Counted from the first letter of the stretch, positions 41,194 to 51,413 are shown. The stretch: 64,000 bases of DNA from UBA964 sp037444685 (GCA_037444685.1 JBBILX010000004.1:124001-188000); one strand, 5' to 3'. Notes: generated by a model not told the origin, from the sequence alone. Made by a program: numbers and translations.

Positions 41194-43422
41194 ATGCGCC
41201 TGTCCGCTCGTTTGTCCGTCCGCCCGCTCGTCGCCTTGGCCGTCGTCGCGACCGCCGTCGCGACGGCTCGCGCCGCCGATCGCTCTGACCCCTCGGAACT
41301 CGAAGAGGTAACGATCACGGCGACCAAGACGCCCCGCACCCTGCTCGAGGTGCCCGCGACCGTCGCAGTCATCGATGCCGAGCGGATCGCCCGTGAGCTC
41401 GTTTCCGACATCAAGGACCTGATCCGCTACGAGCCGGGCGTCTCGGTCCGCAATGCCCGGAGCCGCTTTGGCCTCACGGACTTCAACATCCGTGGCATCG
41501 AAGGCAACCGCGTCCTGCTCGAAGTCGACGACGTGCGCCTGCCCGAGGCCTTCGCGATCGGCAGCTTCTCGAACGCGACGCGCGACGGCATCGACGTCGA
41601 TCTGCTCGAGCGAGTCGAGATCGTGCGCGGCTCTGCCTCCTCGCTGTACGGCTCGAACGCGCTCGGTGGCGTCGTCGCCATGACGACCAAGGACCCCGAC
41701 GACCTGTTGCGCGCCGGGCAACGTTTCGGCGGCACGCTGAAGCTTGGCTACGGACAGGAGGACGACGCGCTGGCGGGCACCGCCGCCTTCGCGCTGCGCG
41801 GCACGCAGTGGTCCGGACTCTTCGCCTATACGCGCCGCGAGACCGGCGAGTACGAGAACCAGGGCCGCAACGATTCGGCCGGCCCACTGCGCACGACGCC
41901 CAATCCGCAGGATGGCTATGCCGACTCCTTCCTCGGCAAGGCCGTCTGGCAGCCGACGGCCGGCCAGACGCTGCGCCTGACGCTCGAGCAGACGCGCACC
42001 GACGTGTTCTCGGACGTCGTCAACGCCCGCACGTCGAGCCCGACGCTGACCGTGCTGTCGCTGCTCGGCAACGACGCGCAACAGCGCCGCCGGATCGCGC
42101 TCGAGCAAGAATTCCGCGAGCTCGGGCTGCCCTGGCTCGACGGTGGCGAGTGGCGCCTGTACCGCCAAGACAGCGAGACCGAGCAGTACACGAGCGAGGA
42201 GCGGCAAGTCACGAGTGGGGCGACGTCTTCGCTGCGGCTGCGCGAGCGCGTGTTCCGGTTCGGGCAAGGCGCGCTCGGCGGCGAACTGACGTTGCGGAAG
42301 TCGCTGACCGCGGGTCGCTGGACGCATGACTTGACCTTCGGCGCGGAATTCCTGCAGACCGATATCGACCAGCTGCGCGATGGCTTCGAGCTCAACCGCG
42401 CTACCGGCGTCCGCTCGCCATTCGTCGGCATCGAGACCTTCCCGGTGCGCGACACCCCGCTGACTCGCACCCGCGAGATCGGCCTCTATCTGCAGGACGA
42501 GCTGACCCTCGGCGCGCTGACGCTGATGCCCTCGCTGCGTGTCGACCGGTATGAGCTCGATCCGACCGTCGATGCGATTTTCGCCGCCGACAATCCCGGG
42601 ATCACGCCGACCGCTCTCGAAGACACGACCGTCTCACCGCGGCTCGGACTCGTCTGGCGCGCGACCGAGCGTCTGGTGGCGTTCGCGAGCTACAGCACCG
42701 GCTTTCGCGCACCGCCGTTCGGCGACGTCAACGTCGGTTTCACGAACTTCATCGGCCGCTACACCGCGCTGCCGAACCCCGACCTGCGACCCGAGACGAG
42801 CGACAACCTCGAGGCGGGCCTGCGCTGGGTCAGCGGCGCCGCCTTCGCAGCCGTGTCGGTGTACACGAACCGGTTCGACGACTTCATCGAGTCGTTCTCG
42901 TTCGTCGGCATCCAGCCCGGCACGGGCTTCACGGTGTTCCAGTCGCGCAATCTCGGCGACGTCGAGATCCACGGTGTCGAGCTCAAGGCCGCGTGGCCAC
43001 TCGAGCGGCTGCTACCGGGGCTGCGGCTGCGCGGCGCGCTGAGCTGGAGCGAGGGCGACGACCGCAATGCCGATGCGCCGCTCAACACGGTCGATCCGGC
43101 GCGCGCCGTGGTCGGCCTCGAGTACCGCCCGGCCGGCGGTCGCTGGGGCGTGGAACTCGTCACGATCGCCGTCGAGCGCAAGCATCGCATCGACCAGTCC
43201 GGAGGACCGTTCTTCGCGCCACCTGGTTACGTGAACCTCGACCTGCTCGCCGACTGGCGGGTCGGCCCGAACGTCACGTTCAACGCGGGTGTGTTCAATC
43301 TGACCGACCGCAAGTACTGGGAGTGGGCCGACGTGCGCGGCCGACGCGAGGACGATCCCTCGATCGACTTCTATACGCGGCCGGGGCGCAGCCTCGGCGC
43401 GCAGCTTCGTCTGACTTTCTGA
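41194..43422 (+). CDS. TonB-dependent heme/hemoglobin receptor
   Basis: 742 residues with signal peptide (LVALAVVATAVATARAA), TonB box-like region SELEEVTITATKTPR and plug domain (NIRGIEGNRVLLEVDDVRLP, VEIVRGSASSLYGSNALGGV). The heme-receptor pair FRAPPF and NPDLRPETS is present in the barrel, with a terminal aromatic beta-strand (LGAQLRLTF). It is the outer-membrane gate for heme or hemoglobin and depends on TonB. The GGAGG site is five bases from the ATG. Length is normal for the hemoglobin/transferrin/lactoferrin receptor group. Confidence 0.92.
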   Translation: MRLSARLSVRPLVALAVVATAVATARAADRSDPSELEEVTITATKTPRTLLEVPATVAVIDAERIARELVSDIKDLIRYEPGVSVRNARSRFGLTDFNIRGIEGNRVLLEVDDVRLPEAFAIGSFSNATRDGIDVDLLERVEIVRGSASSLYGSNALGGVVAMTTKDPDDLLRAGQRFGGTLKLGYGQEDDALAGTAAFALRGTQWSGLFAYTRRETGEYENQGRNDSAGPLRTTPNPQDGYADSFLGKAVWQPTAGQTLRLTLEQTRTDVFSDVVNARTSSPTLTVLSLLGNDAQQRRRIALEQEFRELGLPWLDGGEWRLYRQDSETEQYTSEERQVTSGATSSLRLRERVFRFGQGALGGELTLRKSLTAGRWTHDLTFGAEFLQTDIDQLRDGFELNRATGVRSPFVGIETFPVRDTPLTRTREIGLYLQDELTLGALTLMPSLRVDRYELDPTVDAIFAADNPGITPTALEDTTVSPRLGLVWRATERLVAFASYSTGFRAPPFGDVNVGFTNFIGRYTALPNPDLRPETSDNLEAGLRWVSGAAFAAVSVYTNRFDDFIESFSFVGIQPGTGFTVFQSRNLGDVEIHGVELKAAWPLERLLPGLRLRGALSWSEGDDRNADAPLNTVDPARAVVGLEYRPAGGRWGVELVTIAVERKHRIDQSGGPFFAPPGYVNLDLLADWRVGPNVTFNAGVFNLTDRKYWEWADVRGRREDDPSIDFYTRPGRSLGAQLRLTF

Positions 43423-43443
43423 CCCGACGCAACGAGGATTGCG

Positions 43444-44424
43444 ATGAATCCGCACCGACACCTACTGCTGACACTCGCCGTACTGCCCCTGCTGGGGGCC
43501 CCTGCAGCGGTTGCTGACGTCGCCGAGGCGCACGCGAACGCCGCCCCGACGCCTCCGGCCGCCGACCGCGCCGCGATCCTTGCGATGGCGGGGGAGCACC
43601 GCGTCACGTTCGAGTTCGACGAGACAGTGGCGCTGCGCTCGGGCTACGAGCCCCGCGCGCCGAAGACTTCGGCCGGCACGGAACTCGTCGTCGTCGTCGA
43701 GGACAGTCCAACTCGGATCGTGCTGCAGCACCTGCTCGTCGACACGCGTCACCACAGCGTGATCAAGCACTGGCGGCAGGACTGGACCTGGCAGGACCGG
43801 GCGCTCCTCGAATTTCGCGGCGAGCGCCGCTGGCAGTGGCGGCAGCTCGCGCCCGAGGAAGCCGCGGGGCGCTGGGTGCAGACGGTCTACGAGGTCGACG
43901 ACAGCCCGCGCTACGCGAGTGCCGGCCGCTGGGAGCATCGCGGCGCGGTCTCCGAGTGGGTCTCGGACTCGACCTGGCGGCCGCTGCCGCGCCGCGAGCA
44001 CACGACGCGCGACGACTACGACGTCCTGGTCGGCGTCAATCGCCACATCGTGACGCCCTGGGGCTGGGTCCATGCGCAGGACAACACCAAGCTCGACCTG
44101 CGTCGCAACACGACCGAGCCGTTCATCGTCAAGGAGACCGGCATCAACACCTACCGACGGGTTGCGGACGTCGATTTCAGCGCTGCGCGTCGATACTGGG
44201 AGCGGACCGGCGAGTACTGGGCCGCCATCCGCAACGAGTGGACGCGGCGTCTCGCGGCCGCACCGGGCGTCGTGATCGAGCTCGACGTCGATGGCGTGCC
44301 GATCATGAACTCGCTGCTCGAGTTCGCCGACGACGCCTCGCAGCCACTCGCCGAGCGCAGGCGGCTCGCGGGCGCGGTGATCGACAAGGCGACGCAACCG
44401 CTGTCGCTGGTGGCGCAGCCATGA
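43444..44424 (+). CDS. DUF6607-like exported protein in the heme operon
   Basis: 326 residues with a signal peptide (LLTLAVLPLLGAPAAVA). HHSVIKHWRQDWTWQDRALL and PRREHTTRDDYDVLVGVNRH followed by TPWGWVHAQDNTKLDLR are the conserved blocks. I recognise these as DUF6607, a family repeatedly seen next to TonB receptors. The His/Trp/Arg-rich stretches could bind heme or a siderophore; this is inference. Last codon overlaps the next start (ATGA). Confidence 0.7.
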   Translation: MNPHRHLLLTLAVLPLLGAPAAVADVAEAHANAAPTPPAADRAAILAMAGEHRVTFEFDETVALRSGYEPRAPKTSAGTELVVVVEDSPTRIVLQHLLVDTRHHSVIKHWRQDWTWQDRALLEFRGERRWQWRQLAPEEAAGRWVQTVYEVDDSPRYASAGRWEHRGAVSEWVSDSTWRPLPRREHTTRDDYDVLVGVNRHIVTPWGWVHAQDNTKLDLRRNTTEPFIVKETGINTYRRVADVDFSAARRYWERTGEYWAAIRNEWTRRLAAAPGVVIELDVDGVPIMNSLLEFADDASQPLAERRRLAGAVIDKATQPLSLVAQP

Positions 44425-44906
44425 CCTCGGCAGCGGGGCGGCGGCTCGAGGAGCTCGGTTTTGCGGCACAGTTCGTTGTCTGGGCCGCGCGGCAGTGGGT
44501 CAGGGCCGGCAGTGCCGATCCGTACGCGGCAAAGCGGCTGCAGGAGGCCTTCCGGCAGGTCGGCGCGCCGGAGGCGCTCGTCGCGCTCGACCGCGTGCTC
44601 GGCGTCATCGCGAGTGGCGCACGCCGTCGACTCGACTTTCGCAACAGCGCCGACGTGACGCTCGGGCGCGACGAACACGGTCTTATCGAGGTGCTCGACG
44701 CCCTGCAGGCGCGGCCGGCCGATCGGCGCCTCTGCGCCTGCGATGGGCGGGCACGACAAATCGTTGCGAGCTGGGTACCGCCCCGCGAGTTGCGGACGCT
44801 GCAGGCCGCGCTCGCCGAGCTCGCTGTCTCGCTCGGGTCGGTCGGTCTGCGCGTCACTTGCGTGACGGGCCAGGCGCTGCTCGCCGGCCCGCAACGACTG
44901 CATTGA
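44421..44906 (+). CDS. Unknown 161-residue protein in the iron operon
   Basis: It starts in an ATGA overlap with the DUF6607 gene. Mostly helical and soluble: GRRLEELGFAAQFVVWAARQ, PYAAKRLQEAFRQVGAPEAL, RRLDFRNSADVTLGRDEHGL, CACDGRARQIVASW. No signal peptide, so cytoplasmic. No family recognised. The CACDG pair and coupling to exported heme-handling proteins make a role in iron or heme metabolism plausible, but there is no direct sign of it. Confidence 0.7.
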   Translation: MTSAAGRRLEELGFAAQFVVWAARQWVRAGSADPYAAKRLQEAFRQVGAPEALVALDRVLGVIASGARRRLDFRNSADVTLGRDEHGLIEVLDALQARPADRRLCACDGRARQIVASWVPPRELRTLQAALAELAVSLGSVGLRVTCVTGQALLAGPQRLH

Positions 44907-44927
44907 GCGGATGAGGGGATCGAATCA

Positions 44928-47072
44928 ATGATGACGTTGAGCACGTTCCGCGCGGGCGCTGGCTCGCTTTCCCCCGCACTGATGCTGGTAGCGCTGGTTC
45001 TGCCGCAGCACGTTCACGCGCAGGCGCAGGAGCCGGCTGAGCCGGCGCTCGCCGAGGTGGTCATCACAGCGCGCGCGCAGCAGCTCTACCGTGTCACCGA
45101 GACGACAACGGGCCGGCTGCCCATCGCGCCGTTACTAGCGTCGCAGTCGCTCCAGGTCATCAATGCCGAGCTCATCGACGACCAGGGCGCTCGCACCGCG
45201 CTCGATCTCTATCGCAACCTCTCGGGTGTCAGCTTCTTCAGCTACGCGGGCGTGACCGCGCGAGGCTTTCGTCAGGAGGAGATCTTCTTCGACGGTCTGC
45301 GCGGCGATCCGTACGCCGGCTTCTCGGTGCCGCAACTGTTCGACGTCGAGCGGGTCGAGTTCCTCAAGGGTCCAGCCGGCATGCTGTATGGGCAGGGCGC
45401 ACCGGGGGGGCTATTCAACTACGTCACGGGCGTACCCGACGCAGAATTCGCGGCCGACGTCCGCCTCGTCGCGGGCACCGAATCGCGTCGCGGCGGCTCG
45501 CTCGATCTGAGCCTGCCGCTCGGTGCGCGAGGGACCGCCCTGCGCGTCGGGGCCTTCTACGAGGATCGTGACCTGCCGCGGCGGAACGCCGGCAACGAGT
45601 CGTCGATCGCGAACGTCGTGCTCCGCGTGCCGGTCGGCTCCTCTTCGCTCGACCTGCGTGCCGCACGCTACGACCAGGACCTGCCGGGGAACCGGCTCCG
45701 TGGCGTGCCGACCGACAATGCGGGCAACTTCCTGACGTCGGTCGACTGGAACCACAACGAGCCGACGGACTTCCTGCGTCTGCAGTCCGACGTCGCGCAG
45801 GCCAAGTGGACGGGCACCGTCGGCGAGACCTTCAGCTTCGACCTCGGACTGCGTTACAACTTCGCATCCGAGACACAGCAGTATCACGAGCCCTTCGGAC
45901 TTTTCGATTCAAACGGCGACGGTCGGGCCGATGCGACGCGCCGCCAGTACCGCGACCAGATTCGCGATCAGAAGAACTGGAGTGTTGCGGCGAGCGGAAT
46001 CTGGCGCATCGAGGCGGGTTCCGAGGCGCATCGGATCCTCGCCGGCGTCGATTACTTCGACAGCGAACTCGATTTCTACGGCCGCAGCGTCACCGGCACC
46101 AACGTCGCCCAGCCCGGACGTCCGACTCCGCTGTCGCTGTTCACGCCGGTCTACGGAGTCAGCAATCCGCGCACCTATGCGTTGCCGGGCTTCTCGCTCA
46201 GTGTGACGTCGGCCCGACGTGAGGGCGGCTACCTGCTCGGCGAGTCGACGCTCGGTCGCTGGATCACGACGCTGGGGCTGCGCTACGACGAGTTCGAGGA
46301 CCGCTCCGGCGCCACGCGGTTCGACGCGGATACGCTGACCTGGCGCGCCGGTGTCGTATACCGGCTCCGCGACGAACTGTCGGCCTATGCACAGATTGCG
46401 ACCAGTTTCGAACCGCAGAGCATCGGTTCGCAGACGCCGCTCGCGGGTGGCCCGTTCGACCCGACCGAGGGCGAGATGCTGGAGGCCGGGCTCAAATGGG
46501 ACCTCGGCGAGGGAAGGATCCAGGGCGCCGTTGCCGTCTACCAGATCACCCGCAGCAACATCCTGCAGGCGGATCCGCGTGGCGACGTCGGCGGAGACGG
46601 TGTCAATGATCTCGTCGCCTTCGGAGAGGTCGAGAGTGAGGGTTTTGAGTTCGATGTGACGGCCGACCTGACCGACAATTGGGTGGGCACCCTGTCTTAC
46701 GCCTACAACGACACGCGCATCACGCGTACCAACGGTCGCACGAACATCACCAACAGCGTCGGCGACCGCTTCGCAAACGCGCCACGCAATACGCTGGGTT
46801 TCTGGTCGCGCTACCAGTTCCCGGGCCTCGGGGTGGCTCTCGCGGTCGGCGGCGATTACGTCGACGTGCGGCGCTCGCTGAGCAACCAGATCGTGCAACC
46901 CTACTTCGTCGCCGACGCCTCCGTGATCCTCGAGCGGGGCTCATGGAGAACCCTGCTTCGCGTCAACAACGTCTTTGACGAAACGTACGCTGCCAGCGGC
47001 TTCATAGACCGGACCGGGCATTTCCCCGGTTCCCCGCGCGAGGCTTTCATCGAGATCAGTCGTCGCTGGTGA
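44928..47072 (+). CDS. TonB-dependent siderophore receptor
   Basis: 714 residues with signal peptide (LMLVALVLPQHVHAQ), AEVVITARAQQLYRVTETTT leading to the plug (VTARGFRQEEIFFDGLRGDP, VERVEFLKGPAGMLYGQGAP) and a 22-strand barrel ending REAFIEISRRW. The GGLFNYVTG block following the plug is typical of the FhuA/FhuE/FpvA group. It should import an iron-siderophore complex. A PepSY protein follows four bases later, the usual partner for reductive iron release. Confidence 0.9.
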   Translation: MMTLSTFRAGAGSLSPALMLVALVLPQHVHAQAQEPAEPALAEVVITARAQQLYRVTETTTGRLPIAPLLASQSLQVINAELIDDQGARTALDLYRNLSGVSFFSYAGVTARGFRQEEIFFDGLRGDPYAGFSVPQLFDVERVEFLKGPAGMLYGQGAPGGLFNYVTGVPDAEFAADVRLVAGTESRRGGSLDLSLPLGARGTALRVGAFYEDRDLPRRNAGNESSIANVVLRVPVGSSSLDLRAARYDQDLPGNRLRGVPTDNAGNFLTSVDWNHNEPTDFLRLQSDVAQAKWTGTVGETFSFDLGLRYNFASETQQYHEPFGLFDSNGDGRADATRRQYRDQIRDQKNWSVAASGIWRIEAGSEAHRILAGVDYFDSELDFYGRSVTGTNVAQPGRPTPLSLFTPVYGVSNPRTYALPGFSLSVTSARREGGYLLGESTLGRWITTLGLRYDEFEDRSGATRFDADTLTWRAGVVYRLRDELSAYAQIATSFEPQSIGSQTPLAGGPFDPTEGEMLEAGLKWDLGEGRIQGAVAVYQITRSNILQADPRGDVGGDGVNDLVAFGEVESEGFEFDVTADLTDNWVGTLSYAYNDTRITRTNGRTNITNSVGDRFANAPRNTLGFWSRYQFPGLGVALAVGGDYVDVRRSLSNQIVQPYFVADASVILERGSWRTLLRVNNVFDETYAASGFIDRTGHFPGSPREAFIEISRRW

Positions 47073-47076
47073 CGAC

Positions 47077-48291
47077 ATGAACGCGACGCGCCTGTTGTGG
47101 CAGGTGCACCAGTGGGCGGGGCTCAAGCTCACGCTGCTGCTGAGTTTCGTCCTGCTGACGGGCACGCTCGCGGTGCTCGCCCATGAGATCGACTGGCTGC
47201 TGCGCCCTGCCATGCGGGTCGATCCGGCGACGGTCACGTCACGCGAGATCAACTGGCCGGCAATCGCGCGTACGGTCGCGCAGCATGAGCCCCAGGCGCG
47301 CATCCTGACGCTGTCGGCGCCGAGGGATCCCTGGTTCGCGGCGGTCGCGGTGGTATCGAGAACGATTGCGCCCGGGGAAGAGCGCACGCGCTTCGTCTAC
47401 CTTCACCCATCCACCGGAGCGTTGCTCGGAACCGGTCATTGGGTCAGCGTGCAGCGCGTGTTGCGCAACCTGCACCGACACCTGATGCTGCCGACCCGTT
47501 ATGGCGTGCCGCTGGTCTCGAGCCTCGCGCTCGTTCTGCTCGCGACCTTTGTAAGCTCGTTCGTGATCTACAAACGCTGGTGGCAAGGCTTCTTCAAGCC
47601 TCTGCGTCTCGGGCGCCCGCGGCGGGCCTGGGGCGATGCGCACCGGCTCGGCGGCGTCTGGTCGTTACCGTTCCTGTTGCTGATAATACTGACCGGGCTG
47701 TGGTACCTGGTGGAGAGCCTCGGCGGTGCGGCGCCCCGTATCGGTCCGCCGCCGGGTGGCGGTTCCGACCTGAGCACCGCGCAAGCGGTGGACTTGTTGC
47801 CGCGAAATCTTGCCACCGCGCGCGCGGCCTTCCCCGGTTTGCGAATCGAGCGGATTGTTTTTCCAAGCACGGGTATGGCGGAGTTCCGGTTCGAAGGGCA
47901 GTACCGCGCCGTGCTCGTGCGCGCACGCGCCAACCTCGTGACGACCGACGCTGTTTCGGGCGCTGTGCGCAGCATCGTCGATGGCCGGGAACTCAGCGTG
48001 CATCAGCGCATCTCCGAGATGGCCGATCCGCTGCATTTCGGCTACTTCGGCGGACTGTGGACCAAGGTGCTCTGGTTTGTGCTCGGACTGCTGTTGACGG
48101 GTCTGGCGATATCGGGTGCCGTGATCTATGCGCTGCGCATCGCGTCGGCGCGCACTTCACGCTCAACGATCAGCGGATCGCAAGCCTCGCCGCTCGGGCG
48201 GATCTGGCACGGAATGGGTCCGTTCCGCTGGCCGTGCGCGGCGCTGATCGGTGTCGGCATCGCCCTGCTGCCGGCTTTGTGGCAGCAGTGA
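47077..48291 (+). CDS. PepSY-associated TM protein, probable siderophore-iron reductase
   Basis: 404 residues. Transmembrane helices at about 18-36 (LTLLLSFVLLTGTLAVLAH), 145-170 (SLALVLLATFVSSFVIYKRW), 195-215 and near 335-360 are separated by two periplasmic PepSY-like parts. Conserved His residues in LWQVHQWAGLKL, LRNLHRHLML, WGDAHRLGGVW and ADPLHFGYFGGLWTK are placed to hold hemes across the membrane, as in FpvG/PiuB-like reductases. Last gene of the iron operon. Confidence 0.85.
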   Translation: MNATRLLWQVHQWAGLKLTLLLSFVLLTGTLAVLAHEIDWLLRPAMRVDPATVTSREINWPAIARTVAQHEPQARILTLSAPRDPWFAAVAVVSRTIAPGEERTRFVYLHPSTGALLGTGHWVSVQRVLRNLHRHLMLPTRYGVPLVSSLALVLLATFVSSFVIYKRWWQGFFKPLRLGRPRRAWGDAHRLGGVWSLPFLLLIILTGLWYLVESLGGAAPRIGPPPGGGSDLSTAQAVDLLPRNLATARAAFPGLRIERIVFPSTGMAEFRFEGQYRAVLVRARANLVTTDAVSGAVRSIVDGRELSVHQRISEMADPLHFGYFGGLWTKVLWFVLGLLLTGLAISGAVIYALRIASARTSRSTISGSQASPLGRIWHGMGPFRWPCAALIGVGIALLPALWQQ

Positions 48292-48327
48292 GCAGGGCCG
48301 GCCTGCCGAGTCGCGGTGCCGCGACCG

Positions 48328-50142
48328 TCAAAGCCCGTACCGCCTGACGAGCAATACCGAGAGCGTGCCGAGCATCAGCAGCACGAGGGGCAGACCGACC
48401 CGGACGAAATCGGCGAAGCGGTAGCTCGCGGCGTTCATGACCAGCAGGTTGGTCTGGTAGGCCATCGGCGTCGCGAAGGCCAGATTGGCGCCGAACAGGA
48501 TCGCGAGCACGAACGGTTCCGGGGGCGCGCCGAGCGCTGCGGCGGTGGCGACCGCAATAGGCGTGCCTACCGCTGCCGCGGCGCTGTTCGAGACGAAGTT
48601 GGTCAGCAGGGCCGCGAAGGTCATGAACACGGCGACCTGTGCGGCGGGCACGAGCTGGTTCACCACCGTCGTCACGCCTCCGGCGATCCAGGCGGCAGCA
48701 CCCGTGCTCACGAGGCTCTGCCCGAGAGCGATGCTCGAGGCCACGAGCAGGATCACTTCGAGGCTCAGCGCGCGGCCGAGACCGTCGAGCTTGACGCAGC
48801 CCGTCACGAGCATCGCGATCACGCCGATGAAGGCGGCGACGTGGATCGGCAGGAAGTGGGTGGCAGCGGCGACGATCACGGCGATCATGATCGCGAGCGC
48901 CCACGGCGCGAGCGGCGAGCGCGGCAGCTGCAGACTGCTGTCGAGCATCAGCAAATGCGGCTCCGACTTGAGCTTGGCGAGCCTTTCGTTGCTGCCCTGG
49001 ACGAGCAGCACGTCGCCCGCCGCGAGGGGCACTTCGTCGACCTGTCGCCCATCGCGGAGCAGGCTCTCGGTGCCACGCTGCAGTCCGACGACGACGACCG
49101 AGTGCCGCTCGGCGAAGCGGGCCTCGCCGAGCGTGCGGCCGATCAGCGTCGAGTCGCTGCCGACCACGGCCTCGGCGAGGCTGACGTCGTCGCGGCCGGC
49201 ATCATTCTCGACGAAGCGACCGACTCCATCGCGGTCGAACAGGTCGGTCTGCAATACCGCCGACAGTTCCCGCAATCCGTCTGGCGTGTCCTGCAGCAGC
49301 ACGACGTCGTCCGCCTGCAGCACTTCGGTGGGCTGCGGCTCGAACCGCCGCTCGCCGCGCAGCACGGCGATCGCGGGCAGCGGACGGCCGAGCTGCTTGC
49401 CGACCTGCTCGATCGACTTGCCGGCCAGCCGCGGGTTGCCCGCGACGACCACGATCCGCGCCTGGAAGCGCCTTGACGTGGCCGCCAGATCGGCCGACGT
49501 GTCTGGCAGCAGCCGCGGCGCGACGAGCCAGAGGTAGGGCAGCGCGACGAGGAGCGCCATTACGGCCATGCCCGTGAAGTCGAAGATGCCCATGGGCTTC
49601 ATGCCAAGGTCGCTCGCGATCGACAGCACGAGCAGATTCGTGGACGTGCCGATGCTCGTCAGCATCCCGCCGATCAGGATCGCGAAATTGACCGGCATCA
49701 GTGTCTTCGAGGCAGGGTACTCCGTGCGCTGCGCGAGGCTCAGCAGCATCGGCAGCATCAGCACGAGCACCGGCGTATCGTTGATGAAACCGCTGGCCAA
49801 GGCGGCCATCAGGATCGTCACGAGCAGCCCGAGCCGGCGACTCAACCCCCAGACGCGCGCGAGCGCGCGCACGGCCGGTTCGAGCGCGCCGGTCATCGTC
49901 AGGCCGCGCCCGAGGATCATCAGCGAGCAGATCGCGACGAGTGCAGGATGGCCGAAGGCCTGCAGCACTTCCGTCTCGGTGATGCGAACCTTGTCGGAGA
50001 CGAACGGGGAGACGTAGAAGATCAGCAGCAGCGCGACGAGCAGGAGCAGCGAGACGAGCTCCATGCGGATCCACGGTCGCGTGTAGAGATAGAAGACCGC
50101 GACCGTCACGACCATGACCATGATGGCGTGCGCGTTGGGCAA
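48328..50142 (-). CDS. SLC13/DASS-type permease with two TrkA_C domains
   Basis: 604 residues from a TTG (GAGG upstream); an ATG seven codons later is the alternative. About six helices, then two TrkA_C/RCK_C domains in the middle (IVVVAGNPRLAGKSIEQVGK, ADDVVLLQDTPDG; VVGSDSTLIGRTLGEARFAE, AGDVLLVQGSNERL) and six more helices. SIGTSTNLLVLSIASDLG and FVSNSAAAAVGTPIAVATAA are the two SNT-like substrate loops. Such proteins carry sulfate or dicarboxylates with sodium; ligand binding to the TrkA_C domains may control the gate. Convergent with the iron operon. Confidence 0.9.
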   Translation of the reverse strand: MPNAHAIMVMVVTVAVFYLYTRPWIRMELVSLLLLVALLLIFYVSPFVSDKVRITETEVLQAFGHPALVAICSLMILGRGLTMTGALEPAVRALARVWGLSRRLGLLVTILMAALASGFINDTPVLVLMLPMLLSLAQRTEYPASKTLMPVNFAILIGGMLTSIGTSTNLLVLSIASDLGMKPMGIFDFTGMAVMALLVALPYLWLVAPRLLPDTSADLAATSRRFQARIVVVAGNPRLAGKSIEQVGKQLGRPLPAIAVLRGERRFEPQPTEVLQADDVVLLQDTPDGLRELSAVLQTDLFDRDGVGRFVENDAGRDDVSLAEAVVGSDSTLIGRTLGEARFAERHSVVVVGLQRGTESLLRDGRQVDEVPLAAGDVLLVQGSNERLAKLKSEPHLLMLDSSLQLPRSPLAPWALAIMIAVIVAAATHFLPIHVAAFIGVIAMLVTGCVKLDGLGRALSLEVILLVASSIALGQSLVSTGAAAWIAGGVTTVVNQLVPAAQVAVFMTFAALLTNFVSNSAAAAVGTPIAVATAAALGAPPEPFVLAILFGANLAFATPMAYQTNLLVMNAASYRFADFVRVGLPLVLLMLGTLSVLLVRRYGL

Positions 50143-50315
50143 GACCGGGCACCTCGTGCAGCAGGCGCAGAGTGTGCCACGCCCTGCTGCATTGCGTGAC
50201 GACGTCGAGGGATCTAGTCTGCCGCGATGGACCCAGGATCAGGTCTCGGGCCGCGCGTCCCGCAGTCCCCTGCACGGCGGGTCGAGAACCCAGCGTGGCG
50301 GCGGACTGTGGGCTG

Positions 50316-51413
50316 ATGGCGGATCCAGCACCACTGCGCAGGACGATACAGGCGCCACGGCGCGCCTGGCAGGCCCTGGATCAGTCCGAGCAAGGCGGTC
50401 GCCGGCTGTACTTCGGCAGGCCCGTATCAGCGCGCCGTTCGCTGCTGGCGCGCGCCGCGCTGGCGCTAGCGCTGGTTGCGGCGGTGACGATGGTGTTTAT
50501 CCTCCATCGCGACGGTCTGCGCGACAATCTCGACGGAGTCGTCTCGATCAGCGACACGATCTATTTCTCGCTGATTACGCTGACGACCGTCGGATATGGC
50601 GATATCGTGCCGGTATCGGACGCGGCGCGGCTGACCGACGCGCTCCTCGTCACGCCGGTCCGGCTGTTGCTCTGGGCGATCTTCGTCGGCACGGCCTACC
50701 AGTTCGTCGTGCAGCGGATCATCGAGGACGTACGCATGCGGATGCGACAGGCGGAACTGAGCGGCCACACGGTCATCTGCGGCTTTGGACTGAGCGGCCG
50801 CAGCGCGGCCGCCGAGCTCGTGCGCCGCGGCACCGAACCGGCGCAGATCGTCGTCATCGATATCGCCGAGGAGGCAGTGATCGGGGCCGCGCAGCGCGGC
50901 CACGTCGGCCTGCGCGGCGACGCGACGCGCGAAGCGGTGCTCGATAGTGCGAGGGTCCGCGATGCGGCGACGGCCATCGTCGCGATGGGTCGCGATGACA
51001 CGACCGCACTCGTCCTGCTGACCTTGCGCGCCCTGGCGCCGGCGCTGCGCATCGTGGCGCTGGCGCGCGAGGCGGAGAACGAGCCGCTGCTGCACCACGC
51101 CGGCGCCTCGGCAACGATCTGCCCGTCGACGCTGAGCGGCGTGCTGATGGCCAACTCGATCGAGACCTCGCGCGTCGCGGAATACATCCATGACCTGTTG
51201 ACCGTGGATGGCCGGGTGCTGCTCGTGCCGCGCGCGGCCACCGACGCCGATCTCGGACGGCGACCGACCGAACTCGCCGACGGCATCGCGCTGCGTGTGC
51301 AGCGCGACGGACGTGTCATCGGCTTTTGGGAACCCGACGCACGGATCGAGCGTGGCGATCAGCTTCTCGTGCTGATGCCGCGCGCCGAAGCGTCCTCGAG
51401 CGGACGCGAATGA
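50316..51413 (+). CDS. Voltage-independent potassium channel with RCK (TrkA_N) domain
   Basis: 365 residues from ATG 50316. First helix about 44-62 (LARAALALALVAAVTMVFIL), then pore loop and selectivity filter TLTTVGYGDIVP and second helix. A RCK domain begins TVICGFGLSGRSAAAELVRR (Rossmann GFGLSG) and continues VVIDIAEEAVIGAAQRG, then a TrkA_C part at the end. It is a two-helix channel gated by cytoplasmic ligand. Its stop overlaps the start of a glutamate-cysteine ligase-like gene (ATGA). Confidence 0.9.
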   Translation: MADPAPLRRTIQAPRRAWQALDQSEQGGRRLYFGRPVSARRSLLARAALALALVAAVTMVFILHRDGLRDNLDGVVSISDTIYFSLITLTTVGYGDIVPVSDAARLTDALLVTPVRLLLWAIFVGTAYQFVVQRIIEDVRMRMRQAELSGHTVICGFGLSGRSAAAELVRRGTEPAQIVVIDIAEEAVIGAAQRGHVGLRGDATREAVLDSARVRDAATAIVAMGRDDTTALVLLTLRALAPALRIVALAREAENEPLLHHAGASATICPSTLSGVLMANSIETSRVAEYIHDLLTVDGRVLLVPRAATDADLGRRPTELADGIALRVQRDGRVIGFWEPDARIERGDQLLVLMPRAEASSSGRE

